NCBI RefSeq assembly: GCF_030711405.1
Contig: NZ_JAULSI010000008.1
Location: 67,501 to 131,500, forward strand
DNA length: 64,000 nt
Source: Massilia brevitalea
Lineage (GTDB): Bacteria > Pseudomonadota > Gammaproteobacteria > Burkholderiales > Burkholderiaceae_D
Direction of reading: 5' to 3'
The notes under the pieces were generated by a model, which worked only from the letters and a program-made list of their open reading frames with translations, had not been told where the DNA came from and did not search any database. This document shows, piece by piece, positions 1 through 9,156 of the stretch. The position numbers and the translations under genes are program-made. Each line of letters begins with the position of its first letter. Position 1 is the stretch's first letter.

Positions 1-37
1 CACGCGACAGTGCACGGAGACGAAGGAGGCGTCGACG

Positions 38-1282
38 ATGGCTGGGAATCCGCAGAGCGGCGCCGGGCGGCGCCTGTTCCTCGCGCGCGGCCTGGCCGCG
101 GGCGCGCTTGCGCTGGCGACGCCGGAGCGGCAGGCCCGCGTCGTGGTGGCGCCGGCCTGGCAGCCGCGCCACCTGGCCGCCCCGCCAACGGGCGCCACCG
201 TCAGCCTGGCCGACTTTTCCGGGCGGCCGGGCGTCGGCCGCTCGATGCTGGCCGAGGCGTTCCGGCGGGGGCTTGCAGCACTGATGGCGGCGGGAGGGGG
301 AACGCTGCTGGTACCGCCCGGCACCTACGATGTCGGCATGCTCGACGGCGCCGACGATATCCTGCTCTGCCGCGACCTGCGCGACGTCGTGATTTCCGCA
401 TACGGGGCCGTGTTCGTGGCGACCACGGTCAAGCCGGTCGTGCCGCACATGTTCTACTTCCATAACTTCGACAACGTGACCCTGGCCGGCGCGAGCTTCG
501 TCGACCACGGCTTCTTCCCCTGGATCGACTGGCAGGGCATGTATTGCGTGGGAATCCAGGCCGACCGGCCCAGCAGCGGCATGCGCCTGGTCGATTGCCG
601 GGCCGAGCACGTGCTGGGCATGCTGGCATCGAATAACGATGCCGCCGGCCGCCATTTGCTGTCCGACATACACGTGCAGGGCGAACTCAGGCATGCCTAT
701 TATGGGGTGGGCGCCAACAACATTGCCGGACCCGTCAGCGTCGAACTCGACTGCCATAACGTGCGCCGTGCCTTCATCGCCTATGCGGCGCGGCAGGCCG
801 ATGTCGTGGTCAGGGCCTCGGCCACGCGGGCTTGGCCCGGAAGCAATGGTTTCGTCGCCCTGGTGTGCGCGGGGGCGCGCCTGGGCGATGTCGAGCAGGT
901 GCGCGTGCGGATCGACGTCTCGGGCGACTGCATCCATGGCAGCTACGTGCATTTCTATCACCAGGGGCCGCAAGCCGAGGGCGCCATGCGCGACATCGAT
1001 GCGACCGTGAATATCCTCAGCAGGCAGTCGCTGGCGGCCATGTACCTGTTCGACCACGACGACCATGGCGTGCAGCCGCGGACGGCACGCCAGTGGGACC
1101 GGATTCGCCTGCACGGCGCAGTAGCGGCAGGGAGTTCGGGCCGGATGGTCGCCAATCCCTCGGTGTCGACGGCAAGCGGCAGCGTGTACCTCGACCGCAA
1201 CCTGGCCGGGCCGGCCGCCACGATGCCCGCCGGATTCCGGCTTGCCGCCGCACCGTCCGTCAGCCCGCCATGCGCCTGCTGA
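38..1282 (+). CDS. Tat-exported beta-helix (pectate-lyase-like) protein
   Basis: A 414-residue protein. The N-terminus carries a twin-arginine signal (GRRLFLARG followed by an Ala/Leu-rich stretch, residues 9-30), so it is probably exported folded. The rest has the texture of a right-handed beta-helix: an early Gly-rich turn with VPPGTYDV near residue 90, then many short Asn/Asp/Val-rich strands. This is typical of pectate-lyase/GH28-like folds that bind or cut polysaccharide. No catalytic residues can be assigned. The start is supported by GAAGGAGG eight bases upstream. The last 13 bases overlap the next gene, a glycosyltransferase, so the two are probably co-transcribed in a surface-polysaccharide operon that began before this window. 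The fold call is by eye and the substrate is unknown. Confidence 0.7.
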   Translation: MAGNPQSGAGRRLFLARGLAAGALALATPERQARVVVAPAWQPRHLAAPPTGATVSLADFSGRPGVGRSMLAEAFRRGLAALMAAGGGTLLVPPGTYDVGMLDGADDILLCRDLRDVVISAYGAVFVATTVKPVVPHMFYFHNFDNVTLAGASFVDHGFFPWIDWQGMYCVGIQADRPSSGMRLVDCRAEHVLGMLASNNDAAGRHLLSDIHVQGELRHAYYGVGANNIAGPVSVELDCHNVRRAFIAYAARQADVVVRASATRAWPGSNGFVALVCAGARLGDVEQVRVRIDVSGDCIHGSYVHFYHQGPQAEGAMRDIDATVNILSRQSLAAMYLFDHDDHGVQPRTARQWDRIRLHGAVAAGSSGRMVANPSVSTASGSVYLDRNLAGPAATMPAGFRLAAAPSVSPPCAC

Positions 1283-2415
1283 TCTATATTCATTCGCTCG
1301 AAAATGGCGGCGCCGAGCGCGTCGTCGCCAATCTCGCCAATTACTGGGCGTCGATCGGGTGGGCGCTCACGATCGTGACGGTGGCGCCGCGCACGAGCGA
1401 CTTCTACAGGCTCGACCCCGCTGTCGAACGCGTGTCCCTGGACCTGGCGGACACGCGCCCGAACCTGCTGGCGGGAATCGTACGCACGGCGCGGCGCGTA
1501 CGGGCCCTGCGCCGCGTGCTGCTTGCCCTACGGCCCGAGGTCGCGCTGTCCGCCATGCACACGGCGAACGTGGTCCTGGCCGCGGCGGCATGGGGGCTGC
1601 CCGGGCTATGCACCTTCGGGTCCGAACACAACTTCCCGCCCAAGGCGCCGATGGGCATCCTGTGGGAAACGATGCGCCGCCAGGCATACGGGCGCCTGTC
1701 CGCGGTGGTGGCGCTGACCCAGGAATGCGCGCACTGGCTGACGCTCCACACCGGGGCACGCAAAATCGTGGTCATCCCGAACGCGGTCACCTGGCCCTTG
1801 CCTGCGCACGCACCGCGTCTCGATCCGCGCCGCTGCTGCGCCCCGGACCGGCACATCCTGCTGGGCGTGGGCCGTCTCAGCGCGGAGAAGAATTTCGCTG
1901 CCCTGGTCGGCGCCTTCGGCCTGCTTGCATCGCGCCATCCGCACTGGGACCTCGTCATTCTCGGAGAAGGCCCGGAGCGCGCGGCCCTGGAGGCGCAGGT
2001 GCGCGCCGCCGGCCTGGAACGCAGGGTGTTCCTGCCCGGCCGCGTCGGCAACCCGGGGGAGTGGTACAGCCAGGCCGCGCTGTATGGCATGAGTTCGGAT
2101 TTCGAGGGCTTCCCCAACACGCTGGTGGAAGCGATGGCCTATGGCTTGCCTGCGGTCAGTTTTGACTGCGATACGGGTCCGCGGGACATCATCCGCCATG
2201 GCGTCGACGGCTTGCTGGTGCCGGCCGGCGACGCCGCCCTGTTCGGCGCGGCGCTCGGGCGCCTGATGGGCGACGATGCCCTGCGCCACACGTTCGCTGC
2301 AGGGGCGACGCAGGTGCGCGAGCGCTTTTCGATGCCGAAGATCGCCGCCATGTGGGAGGCCCTGTTTGCCTGCCCTTGCCCCGAGCGCAAGCCATGCCCG
2401 GCCTTGCCATCATAG
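1270..2415 (+). CDS. GT4-family glycosyltransferase
   Basis: A 381-residue GT-B fold glycosyltransferase that would add a sugar from a nucleotide donor to a polysaccharide precursor at the inner membrane. The N-terminal acceptor-side domain opens with MRLLIYIHSLENGGAERVV. The C-terminal donor domain has VGRLSAEKNF near residue 200, ILGEGPERAAL near 235 and the E-x7-E signature EGFPNTLVE near 279, all classic for GT4. The chosen ATG overlaps the preceding gene by 13 bases, which suggests translational coupling. An upstream in-frame extension exists but lies inside the previous gene and lacks family similarity. The acyltransferase that follows starts 14 bases after the stop. Donor and acceptor sugars cannot be read from sequence. 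Confidence 0.9.
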   Translation: MRLLIYIHSLENGGAERVVANLANYWASIGWALTIVTVAPRTSDFYRLDPAVERVSLDLADTRPNLLAGIVRTARRVRALRRVLLALRPEVALSAMHTANVVLAAAAWGLPGLCTFGSEHNFPPKAPMGILWETMRRQAYGRLSAVVALTQECAHWLTLHTGARKIVVIPNAVTWPLPAHAPRLDPRRCCAPDRHILLGVGRLSAEKNFAALVGAFGLLASRHPHWDLVILGEGPERAALEAQVRAAGLERRVFLPGRVGNPGEWYSQAALYGMSSDFEGFPNTLVEAMAYGLPAVSFDCDTGPRDIIRHGVDGLLVPAGDAALFGAALGRLMGDDALRHTFAAGATQVRERFSMPKIAAMWEALFACPCPERKPCPALPS

Positions 2416-2429
2416 AGGGGCGGCAAATC

Positions 2430-4238
2430 ATGGAATATCGCGAGGATATCCAGGTGCTGCGCGGACTGGCGGTGCTGTTCGTGGTCCTGTTTCACCTCCA
2501 GGCGCCGGGCTTTCACAGCGGCTTTCTCGGCGTGGATATCTTTTTCGTGATCAGCGGGTATCTGATGGCGGTGATGTACGACCCGGCCAGGAAGCGCGAA
2601 TTCTTCCTCAAGCGCGCCGCCCGCTTGTTGCCGGCATATTGCGCGACGATCTTCGTCACCTTGCTGGGCGCGGCCTTCGTCACGACGCCGAACGACTTTT
2701 TCCAGGTCGCGCATCAAGCCCTGTTTGGCGCCGCCTTCCTGTCGAATGTCGGCTTCTGGATGGAGAACTCGTATTTCGACAAGAGTGCATTCAAACCGCT
2801 GCTCCACCTCTGGTCGCTCAGCCTCGAAATCCAGTTCTATCTCCTGGTGCCGCTGGTCGCGGGCCTGTGCCGGCGATACCGGCCTGGCTACGCCCTGATC
2901 GCGCTGCTGTCGGCAGGCGGCTGTTTCCTGGCCGTCGGTGTGTCGCCCAGCAGCGCCTTCTTCCTGCTGCCTTTTCGCCTGTGGGAGTTCCTGCTCGGGT
3001 TTGGCGTGGCGACCTGGCTGGGCGGGCGATGGCAAACGGCGGGCAGGGGCAAGACGATCGCGTCGTCGACGGCGCTTGCGGTGCTGGTGACGGTGCCGCT
3101 GCTCGCTCTCGATGGAAACGCCCTCGGCTTCGTTGCGGGCCACCCCGGCCTGCACGCCTTGATCGTCAGCCTGGCATGCGGCACGCTGCTCGCATTCGGC
3201 TTGCCGCGCTGGGCCCAGGCACATCCCGTGTCGCATGCGCTGGCACGCCTGGGAACCTGGTCGTATTCGGTCTACCTGGCGCACTTTCCCGTCATCGTCC
3301 TGTTCCTGTACCAGCCGTTCAGCGGCACGCTCTTGACCGCGCCCGATCCGGTGTCTGCGCTGTGCCTGCTTGGTATGATCGCTGCCTGCAGCGCGCTGCT
3401 GTTTGCCGGTGTCGAGCAGCCGTTCCGGCAGCGCGCACGGGGCATCCGGTTCTCGCTTGCGGCGGCGGTCCTCACCGTGGCGGCGATCCCGCTGGCCCTC
3501 CAGACCCAGTCGTATCTGTTTCCGGCGCGGGAACGCCTGATCTATGAGGCCTGGTTCGACCGCGATGCGTTCCGCTGCGGCGAGATGTATTCGCTGCTGC
3601 ATCGGGGCGATGTCTCGTGCAACCTGACGCCGGAGCTGGCGGCCTCGGCGCCTGCGGTGCTTCTGGTGGGGAACAGCCATGCGGACGCGATCAAGGGAAC
3701 GTTCCTGTCGGTGGCGCGGTCGCGCGGCATCGCCGTGCGTTTCATCGTGCAGAATACCCCGCTCATGGCCGGCGGGCGGGTCGGGGTCGAGGATGTGGTG
3801 CGCGAAGCGCGCGACAAACGGGTCGAGGCCGTGGTCCTGCACTTTTCGCCCGGGGCCGTCAGCGCGCAAACGATAGGACGGCTGGTCGCCGCCCTGGCGC
3901 CGCATCGGATCAGGGTTGCCTATCTGTTGCCAATCCCGGTTTGGCAGCAGAGTGTTCCTAAAATGTTAATCAACAACATCACGGACGGCGTGCCGCTTCC
4001 TGTCGTCTCGTCCTCGGGGTACAGCCAGCGCCAGCGTGCATTCGAAGATGCGGTGGCGAACCTGGCCGGGCCGGGATTCCGGGTGTATCGCACCGACCAG
4101 GTGTTTTGCCGGCCGGTCTGCCAGATGCTGGGAGAAAACGGCCGGCCTTATTATTTCGACGACGCCCACCTGACCGCGACCGGCAGCGAGCAACTGCGTC
4201 CGGTCATCACGACCTTGTTCGACGAACTAGGCAGGTGA
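2430..4238 (+). CDS. Acyltransferase 3 family protein with C-terminal SGNH domain (OafA-like)
   Basis: A 602-residue polytopic membrane protein. It starts with the family hallmark EYREDIQVLRGLAVLFVVLFH and continues with about ten hydrophobic segments to about residue 370. A periplasmic SGNH-hydrolase-type domain follows: the GNSHAD block near residue 413 corresponds to the usual GDSH, and DDAHLTATG near 577 supplies the Asp-x-x-His pair. Such two-domain proteins carry acetyl or other acyl groups across the membrane onto O-antigen or exopolysaccharide. The start was placed at the ATG before EYRED because the motif normally sits at the N-terminus and GAGGGG lies upstream. It ends the first polysaccharide run. 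The next sequence is a rearrangement scar. Confidence 0.9.
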   Translation: MEYREDIQVLRGLAVLFVVLFHLQAPGFHSGFLGVDIFFVISGYLMAVMYDPARKREFFLKRAARLLPAYCATIFVTLLGAAFVTTPNDFFQVAHQALFGAAFLSNVGFWMENSYFDKSAFKPLLHLWSLSLEIQFYLLVPLVAGLCRRYRPGYALIALLSAGGCFLAVGVSPSSAFFLLPFRLWEFLLGFGVATWLGGRWQTAGRGKTIASSTALAVLVTVPLLALDGNALGFVAGHPGLHALIVSLACGTLLAFGLPRWAQAHPVSHALARLGTWSYSVYLAHFPVIVLFLYQPFSGTLLTAPDPVSALCLLGMIAACSALLFAGVEQPFRQRARGIRFSLAAAVLTVAAIPLALQTQSYLFPARERLIYEAWFDRDAFRCGEMYSLLHRGDVSCNLTPELAASAPAVLLVGNSHADAIKGTFLSVARSRGIAVRFIVQNTPLMAGGRVGVEDVVREARDKRVEAVVLHFSPGAVSAQTIGRLVAALAPHRIRVAYLLPIPVWQQSVPKMLINNITDGVPLPVVSSSGYSQRQRAFEDAVANLAGPGFRVYRTDQVFCRPVCQMLGENGRPYYFDDAHLTATGSEQLRPVITTLFDELGR

Positions 4239-4265
4239 CAGCGATACCGCCAGGGACATCGCCGC

Positions 4266-4740
4266 CTATTGCGCCAGCGTGCGCAGCGCCCTCGCCGATG
4301 ACGCCGATGCCGATGCGGACCCATCGCCGACCGACAGCATCCGGTGCACCTCGGTCGCGTTGCCGGCCCGGTCCGTCACTTTCACCCTGACCGTAAAGCT
4401 GCCTGCCTGGCAAAAGGTATGGCGGAGATTGACTTCGCCGTTGCCGCGCACCTCGCGCACGACCGGCGGCGCCGATGGGCAGGCGTCGTCGATGCTGGCC
4501 GAGGCCGTATGGGTCTCGGACGCGTTGGTATCGGTAAAGGCGACTGTGAGATCGCCGGGCACGCCGGGCGCGAGCGCGTCGCTGGCCGCGACGATTGGCC
4601 CCAGCACGGGCGCGGCCGAGCCCTGCATGCCAGGACGCAAGAGCACGAGTCCCGCATTCGAATCGGCCAGGATGTCGCCGCGGTCGTTGATCGCCTTTCC
4701 CGCATACAGGACAAGCCCGGCCGGTGCGCGGTGCAGCCTG
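4266..4740 (-). pseudogene. 5'-truncated remnant of an HAF/PKD-repeat extracellular protein
   Basis: Reading the minus strand from about 4740 down to a stop at 4266 gives roughly 155 residues of convincing protein. First comes an HAF-type repeat (AGLVLYAGKAINDRGDI then ADSNAGLVLLRPG). A PKD-like beta domain follows (TVAFTDTNASETHTA, then QAGSFTVRVKVTDRAGNATE). A potential GTG at 4646 lies inside the repeat and has no family support as a start. The upstream part of the gene is missing: at about 4740 the sequence switches to an oppositely oriented DUF4832 fragment. This looks like the 3' end of a large secreted protein with its 5' end removed. A short unrelated 126-residue gene from the GTG is the alternative. 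Confidence 0.6.
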
Positions 4741-5253
4741 AGCGAAATGGAGAAATTCCACTGGTCCTACCTGAACCTGGATTACAACGTGTCGGTGCTG
4801 AACAACTGGCGAAACCAGGGTTGCTTCGCCAAGGTCGACCAGAAGCTGGGCTACCGCTTCGTCATGACCTCGGGTACGTACTCGGGCACGGCCACGCCGG
4901 GCGGCAGCTTCTCGGTCAACCTGTCGATCCAGAACCAGGGCTGGGCCGCGCCGTACAACAGCCGTAACGTGGAACTCGTGTTCCGCAATACCGCCACCGG
5001 CGCGCTGTTCCCTGTGAAACTGGCGGCGGACCCGCGCCGCTGGATGGCCAACCAGACGGCCACGATCAACCAGACCGTGACCCTGCCATCGACCATGCCG
5101 CGCGGTACCTATGCGCTGCTGCTGAACCTGCCCGATCCACAGGCCTCGCTGCGCAACCGTCCGGAGTATTCGATCCAGATGGCGAATACCAATACCTGGG
5201 AAGCGGCAACCGGCTTCAACAACCTGAACCATTCGGTCGGCATCGCGCCTTGA
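4741..5253 (+). pseudogene. 5'-truncated remnant of a DUF4832 (glycosidase-associated) protein
   Basis: About 170 residues match the C-terminal part of DUF4832/DUF4874 proteins: KFHWSYLNLDYN, a WRNQGCF block, LGYRF, a beta-sandwich with NLSIQNQGWAAPYNSR, and the ending HSVGIAP. These proteins are usually around 500 residues or more and start with a secreted TIM-barrel-like part, which is absent here. The frame stays open upstream to 4279, but those residues are antisense readings of the neighbouring HAF/PKD remnant and look unnatural. The breakpoint lies within a few bases of 4740. A strong terminator 33 bases after the stop is retained. Almost certainly non-functional in the ancestral role. 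Confidence 0.65.
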
Positions 5254-5285
5254 TGCGCCGGTCATAAACCAGCGGTTTCATCCCC

Positions 5286-5321
5286 AGCCATGGCGCACTT
5301 CGGTGCCCATGGCTTTTTTTT
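5286..5321 (+). terminator. Rho-independent terminator with UUCG loop
   Basis: An outer stem AGCCATGG/CCATGGCT encloses an inner stem GCAC-TTCG-GTGC separated by one bulged C, followed by eight T's (5314-5321). The UUCG tetraloop makes this very stable. It serves the plus-strand DUF4832 remnant. In the other direction there is no T tract for the convergent sigma-factor gene. Confidence 0.9.
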
Positions 5322-5349
5322 CGGCCTTGTCCGCCTTGGGCCACCTGCT

Positions 5350-5925
5350 TCAATGCAACCGCAGTGCCGAGGTGAGCGAGTCCCGCGCACGATGGATACG
5401 GCTGCGCACAGTTCCCACGGGACAATGCATTTGCCAGGCAATCTCTTCATAGGTCAGTCCCTCGATCTCGCGCAGCTCGAAGGACATGCGCTGTTCTTCC
5501 GGGAGCGTTGCCAGGGCGGCCTCGAGCAGGGCCATCGCTTCCTTCGTTTCCAGCCTGGACTCCGGCGTGTCCAGGTCCGCCCGCGCCTCGACCAGGGTCT
5601 TGCTGTCGTCATCCTCGTCGCCCAGGCTGGCCAGTTGCGGACCCTGGCGCTGCCGCAGCGCCAGGCCATCCTTGGCTGCGTTGATTCCGATACGAACGAT
5701 CCATGTTGCAAATGTGGAATCGCTGCGGAAACGGTTGATCGCCATGTAGGCCCGGATAAATGTTTCCTGGATCACGTCCTCGACATCGTCGGAGTCGCGC
5801 ATGAAGCGCCGCAGGAATCGGCTGAGGGAAGGGGTGTAACGCCGCATGAGCATCCCGAAAGCATGACTGTCCCCGGTCTGCGCCAGCTGGACCAGTTCGC
5901 GATCCTCTTCCGTTCTGCTTTTCAT
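5350..5925 (-). CDS. ECF sigma factor (RpoE-like, sigma-70 family)
   Basis: A 191-residue extracytoplasmic-function sigma factor. Region 2 (RRYTPSLSRFLRRF, then EDVIQETFIRAYMAI and FATWIVRIGINAAKD) binds core polymerase and the -10 element. Region 4 near residues 135-185 (LPEEQRMSFELREIEGLTYEEIA, VGTVRSRIHRAR) is the -35 reader. An acidic linker, DEDDDSKTLVEARADLD, lies between them. It begins 40 bases after the tyrosinase stop on the same strand, so it may be read from the same transcript. No anti-sigma gene follows, which is unusual because ECF factors are normally paired with one. The ribosome site is weak. What it controls cannot be read from sequence. Confidence 0.92.
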   Translation of the reverse strand: MKSRTEEDRELVQLAQTGDSHAFGMLMRRYTPSLSRFLRRFMRDSDDVEDVIQETFIRAYMAINRFRSDSTFATWIVRIGINAAKDGLALRQRQGPQLASLGDEDDDSKTLVEARADLDTPESRLETKEAMALLEAALATLPEEQRMSFELREIEGLTYEEIAWQMHCPVGTVRSRIHRARDSLTSALRLH

Positions 5926-5965
5926 AATCGCCCGGGGAACAGCGGCGGTTCCAATGAGTCAACCG

Positions 5966-7447
5966 TCAGGCATACCAGCCAGGACGTCCTTGCATGCGCG
6001 GCGTTTCGGCCGGCTCGGCTTCGTACGACAATTCCACCCGGGCTTCCGCCACGCTGATCGTCTGGCCACGTGGAGGCCGGTCGCCATCGACCCGCACCCA
6101 TGACAGCGAGAGCCGGGAAAAGTCGTCGCTATCGTGCCCGAGCATGACGGCGGCGAGATCGAATTCCTGCCTGGCCGGACCATGGTGCGACGCACTTGCG
6201 ACCTGGAACGCGCCCATCGTGCCGAGGAAAGTCGGGTGGTCGGCAAACCGGGAATCGAGCGCCGGCGGCATATCCAGGTACAGGGCGTAGAAATAACCGC
6301 CGGCGCTGCCGGCCCCGGACAGGGTGGGGCGGTCGATTACCAGCTTGGCCGATGCCGGCGCGCGCGCGTCATCGCGTGGCCTGCCGGCGCGCAGCCTGGC
6401 GACCAGCGCCGCCAGTTCGAGCGCATCCTTCCTGCCGAAGGTGAGCGGGATCGAAAACGAGGCTTCGTCGAAACCCAGCCGCGCCGCGCCCCCCAAAGAG
6501 CGCCGTGTCGTGGAAATCGTGCGCCCCGGCGTGCGCTCGAACGGCTTGTCCGGGGGACGCCGGGTCGTCTGCTGGCGCCGGGTGGCAGCCCGGGCCGTGC
6601 CGGACGCTTGGGACGGCAGTGCGCCCGGTACGGTGACGTTGGCATAGTCATAACCGAGCCAGTTGGGATCGAGCGTCAGGTAGCGTGCCAGTTTCAGCTT
6701 GGATGCGTAGACATTCTCGCCAGCCCAATAGGCGCTGCTGTTGGTCGACGAATAGGGATTGGCGGAATACGGGATTCCCTTGCCATCCGGGAGCGCCCAG
6801 GCATGCGTCAGGCGGTCGATGTTGGCGTGGTGCAGGAAAAAGATGGGATCGAGCGGGGACTGCATCGTGCTCATGATGCCGCCGATCAGGTCATGGACGG
6901 GATTGTGCGGGATGGTCTCGATCCGCTCCTCGAAGCCATTCGCCGTGCCGCGTTCGAAGTTGAATACCTCCGGCGCGAACGGCCATAAGGAAAGCGCGTT
7001 GTACACGTCGCTGCCCGTGCGCGCCAGGTACAGGGGATTACTCGGAGCAGGATCGGTGAATTCCGCCGGAATGGTGGGATGGGAATAATAGTCCCAATAC
7101 GGCAGATTCAGGCTCGGGTCGCCCGAGAGCGTTCGCAGCTGGCGTTCGAAATGGTAGAGATAACCCCGGTGCCATGAGAGGAAATACGGCGTTCCGTGAG
7201 GACAATAATTAATATGGACATTCGTCCAATACTTGAGCGAGCCCGCACTGCTTGCCTTGGTATTCTTGCGCAGCGCCGTCATGGCGTTCAGGAAGGCGTT
7301 GTATTGCGGACCAAGCTTGAATTGCTGCCATTCGGTCCGCATGCGCAAACCTGATTCTGCAAACGCTGGAATGCCCAGCCCCGGCGCAGCCAGCGTGCCC
7401 AGCATTCCATAAAGGAACTTGCGCCTGACCTGATCAGTGTTATTCAT
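5966..7447 (-). CDS. Tat-exported tyrosinase
   Basis: A 493-residue type-3 copper enzyme that oxidises phenols or tyrosine to quinones, the entry step to melanin. The N-terminus has a Tat-like signal (QVRRKFLYGMLGT, Ala-rich h-region, AFA cleavage near residue 30). Copper site A: His78 (NVHINYCPH), His93 and His99 around SWHRGYLYHFE. Copper site B: His181 and His185 (PHNPVHDLIGG) and His207 (DPIFFLHHANIDR). A C-terminal beta domain (about residues 330-493) follows a low-complexity linker near residues 290-320. It may act as a lid or binding domain. The start at 7447 places the signal correctly. An ATG seven codons earlier is possible. The nearby secreted Yellow/royal-jelly-like protein could act on quinone products (inference). 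Confidence 0.93.
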   Translation of the reverse strand: MNNTDQVRRKFLYGMLGTLAAPGLGIPAFAESGLRMRTEWQQFKLGPQYNAFLNAMTALRKNTKASSAGSLKYWTNVHINYCPHGTPYFLSWHRGYLYHFERQLRTLSGDPSLNLPYWDYYSHPTIPAEFTDPAPSNPLYLARTGSDVYNALSLWPFAPEVFNFERGTANGFEERIETIPHNPVHDLIGGIMSTMQSPLDPIFFLHHANIDRLTHAWALPDGKGIPYSANPYSSTNSSAYWAGENVYASKLKLARYLTLDPNWLGYDYANVTVPGALPSQASGTARAATRRQQTTRRPPDKPFERTPGRTISTTRRSLGGAARLGFDEASFSIPLTFGRKDALELAALVARLRAGRPRDDARAPASAKLVIDRPTLSGAGSAGGYFYALYLDMPPALDSRFADHPTFLGTMGAFQVASASHHGPARQEFDLAAVMLGHDSDDFSRLSLSWVRVDGDRPPRGQTISVAEARVELSYEAEPAETPRMQGRPGWYA

Positions 7448-7918
7448 ATCGCCGCCGTTATGTAACATGCATGAAGGATGTCGTCAGAGCTTACGGCTAA
7501 CGGGATTCGACTGACGGGGCCGCTTACGGTTGTTTGATATTCCTCAAACTATTGATAAATAAATCCTGAGGTTTATGTGGAAATCGTGTTGGCCATGATG
7601 CTTTTCCAGCGCGCTGGGCGCGCCAGTCACAACGCCGCGCAAATGAATGGCCAATATGCACACGGAATGGGTGTACCATGCTGAAGCGTAGTCCCGGCCG
7701 ATACCGCGGGCGCGATGGTAGAGGGCAGGGGTGTTGCCTGCAGCGACAGGGTGATGGCGCCGGCTGCTTGTAAATCGACGTACAAGCGATCGAGGCGTGC
7801 AATTGCGGCGATGCATGGGCCATGCGCACCATGCACCCGATGAGGCGTCGAGCTGAAAGCGAATCCGATGATGCCGCCGACGTGCACGAACGCTTCATCC
7901 CCGATGTCCGGTTCCTGC
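7448..7918. other. Divergent intergenic region, tyrosinase/epsL
   Basis: About 470 bases between two divergently read genes, so both promoters should lie here. The AT-rich part at about 7530-7570 is the best place for the tyrosinase promoter. No confident -10/-35 pair, operator or RNA could be named. Open frames here have unnatural composition and are not called. Confidence 0.5.
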
Positions 7919-9097
7919 ATGCGGCCTCTTGCCTTGCTGGCTGCCTGCCTGCTCGCCCTGCCTTCCAGGGCCGCTCCCAATGATGGCTTGCAACTGTACG
8001 GCGGCACGGGCTTCGGCTACGACGACAACCTGCTGCGCGCGCCCGAAGGCAGCGCAGCCTTCCCTGGTCCGCGCTCCGACCGGTGGTGGCAGCGCGAGGC
8101 GGGCCTGCTGTTCGACCAGACCTACGGCCGACAGCGCCTATCGCTCGTGGCCAAGCTGTCCCGGTACAACTTCGATCGCTTCCGGCAACTCGACTACAAC
8201 GGCAAGGATCTGCAGGCAACCTGGTTCTGGCAGCTTGGCAACCGGCTCGCGGGCAAGACCGGCATGCTGCAGGAGCAGGTGCTCGCATCCTACACCGACA
8301 TGCAGAGCGACCAGCGCAACCTGCGGCACCGCCGCGCCCGATTCGCCGAAGGCGCATGGCGCTTCCATCCGTCCTGGCAAGCACGCGCCGGCGTGCGGCG
8401 CGATACCTACCGCTATGAACTGTCCGCGCAGCGCTTCAACGACCGGACCGAAGACGCCGCCGAGATCGGTGTCGATTACCTGCCTGCCAGCGGCAGCACC
8501 CTGGGCCTGGTGGCGCGCCGGCTCGAGGGCCGCTACCCGTACCCGCGCACCGGCGGTCCGGCCGCGTCCGGCGACTTCACGCAGGACGAACTGAAGGCAC
8601 GCGTGCTGTGGCGGGCCGGCGGCGCGACAAGCGTCGATGCGCTCGTCGGCTACACGCGGCGCGAGCAGCCATCCTACGGTTCCGGCAGGGCGAGCGGCCC
8701 GATGGGCAGGATCGACGCAAGCTACCAGCCACGTGGCAAGGTGAGCTACAGCGCCGCGGTCTGGCGCGATTTCGCGCCGTTCGAGAGCCCGGAAGTGAGC
8801 TACACATTGAACGATGGCGCCAGCGTCGGCGCCCGCTGGGATGCAAGCGCCAAGATCAGGATCGACGCCGGCGCGGCTTACATTCGCCGTCATTACGCGG
8901 TGCGCACGGGCTCGCTCGGCCTGGAAAGCAGCCGCGACGCCATCCGTACACGGAGCCTGGCCGCGACCTGGTCGCCAAAGCCGAGCTTGCAGGTGAAAGC
9001 CACGCTCGCGCACGAGGCGCGCAGCGGGGCGGAAGTCTTGCGCAGCGCCGCCATCCGGTCGAACAGCATGAGTGTGTCGGCCAGCGCGCAGTTCTGA
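7919..9097 (+). CDS. epsL: EpsL-like outer-membrane beta-barrel, exopolysaccharide system
   Basis: A 392-residue protein with a Sec signal (MRPLALLAACLLALPSRAAP) followed by alternating amphipathic strands typical of an outer-membrane barrel: GGTGFGYDDNLLR near the N-terminus, then repeated aromatic/Arg-rich strands, ending SMSVSASAQF with a terminal Phe. The opening 'Y-DDN-LR' block is characteristic of EpsL of PEP-CTERM/exosortase exopolysaccharide operons. It is thought to export polymer or form a sleeve in the outer membrane. An ATG 17 codons upstream is in frame, but the signal peptide fits the start used here. The export protein EpsE follows after 59 bases. Confidence 0.8.
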   Translation: MRPLALLAACLLALPSRAAPNDGLQLYGGTGFGYDDNLLRAPEGSAAFPGPRSDRWWQREAGLLFDQTYGRQRLSLVAKLSRYNFDRFRQLDYNGKDLQATWFWQLGNRLAGKTGMLQEQVLASYTDMQSDQRNLRHRRARFAEGAWRFHPSWQARAGVRRDTYRYELSAQRFNDRTEDAAEIGVDYLPASGSTLGLVARRLEGRYPYPRTGGPAASGDFTQDELKARVLWRAGGATSVDALVGYTRREQPSYGSGRASGPMGRIDASYQPRGKVSYSAAVWRDFAPFESPEVSYTLNDGASVGARWDASAKIRIDAGAAYIRRHYAVRTGSLGLESSRDAIRTRSLAATWSPKPSLQVKATLAHEARSGAEVLRSAAIRSNSMSVSASAQF

Positions 9098-9156
9098 GCT
9101 TGGGAGCAATGGAACCACGCCTTCGAATGCCTTTCAACGACCGGTAAGGAGCGAAC

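Noticed and set aside
4279..4740. N-terminal extension of the DUF4832 fragment to a 324-residue protein
   Set aside because: The extension is the antisense of convincing HAF/PKD sequence on the other strand, so the open frame is accidental.
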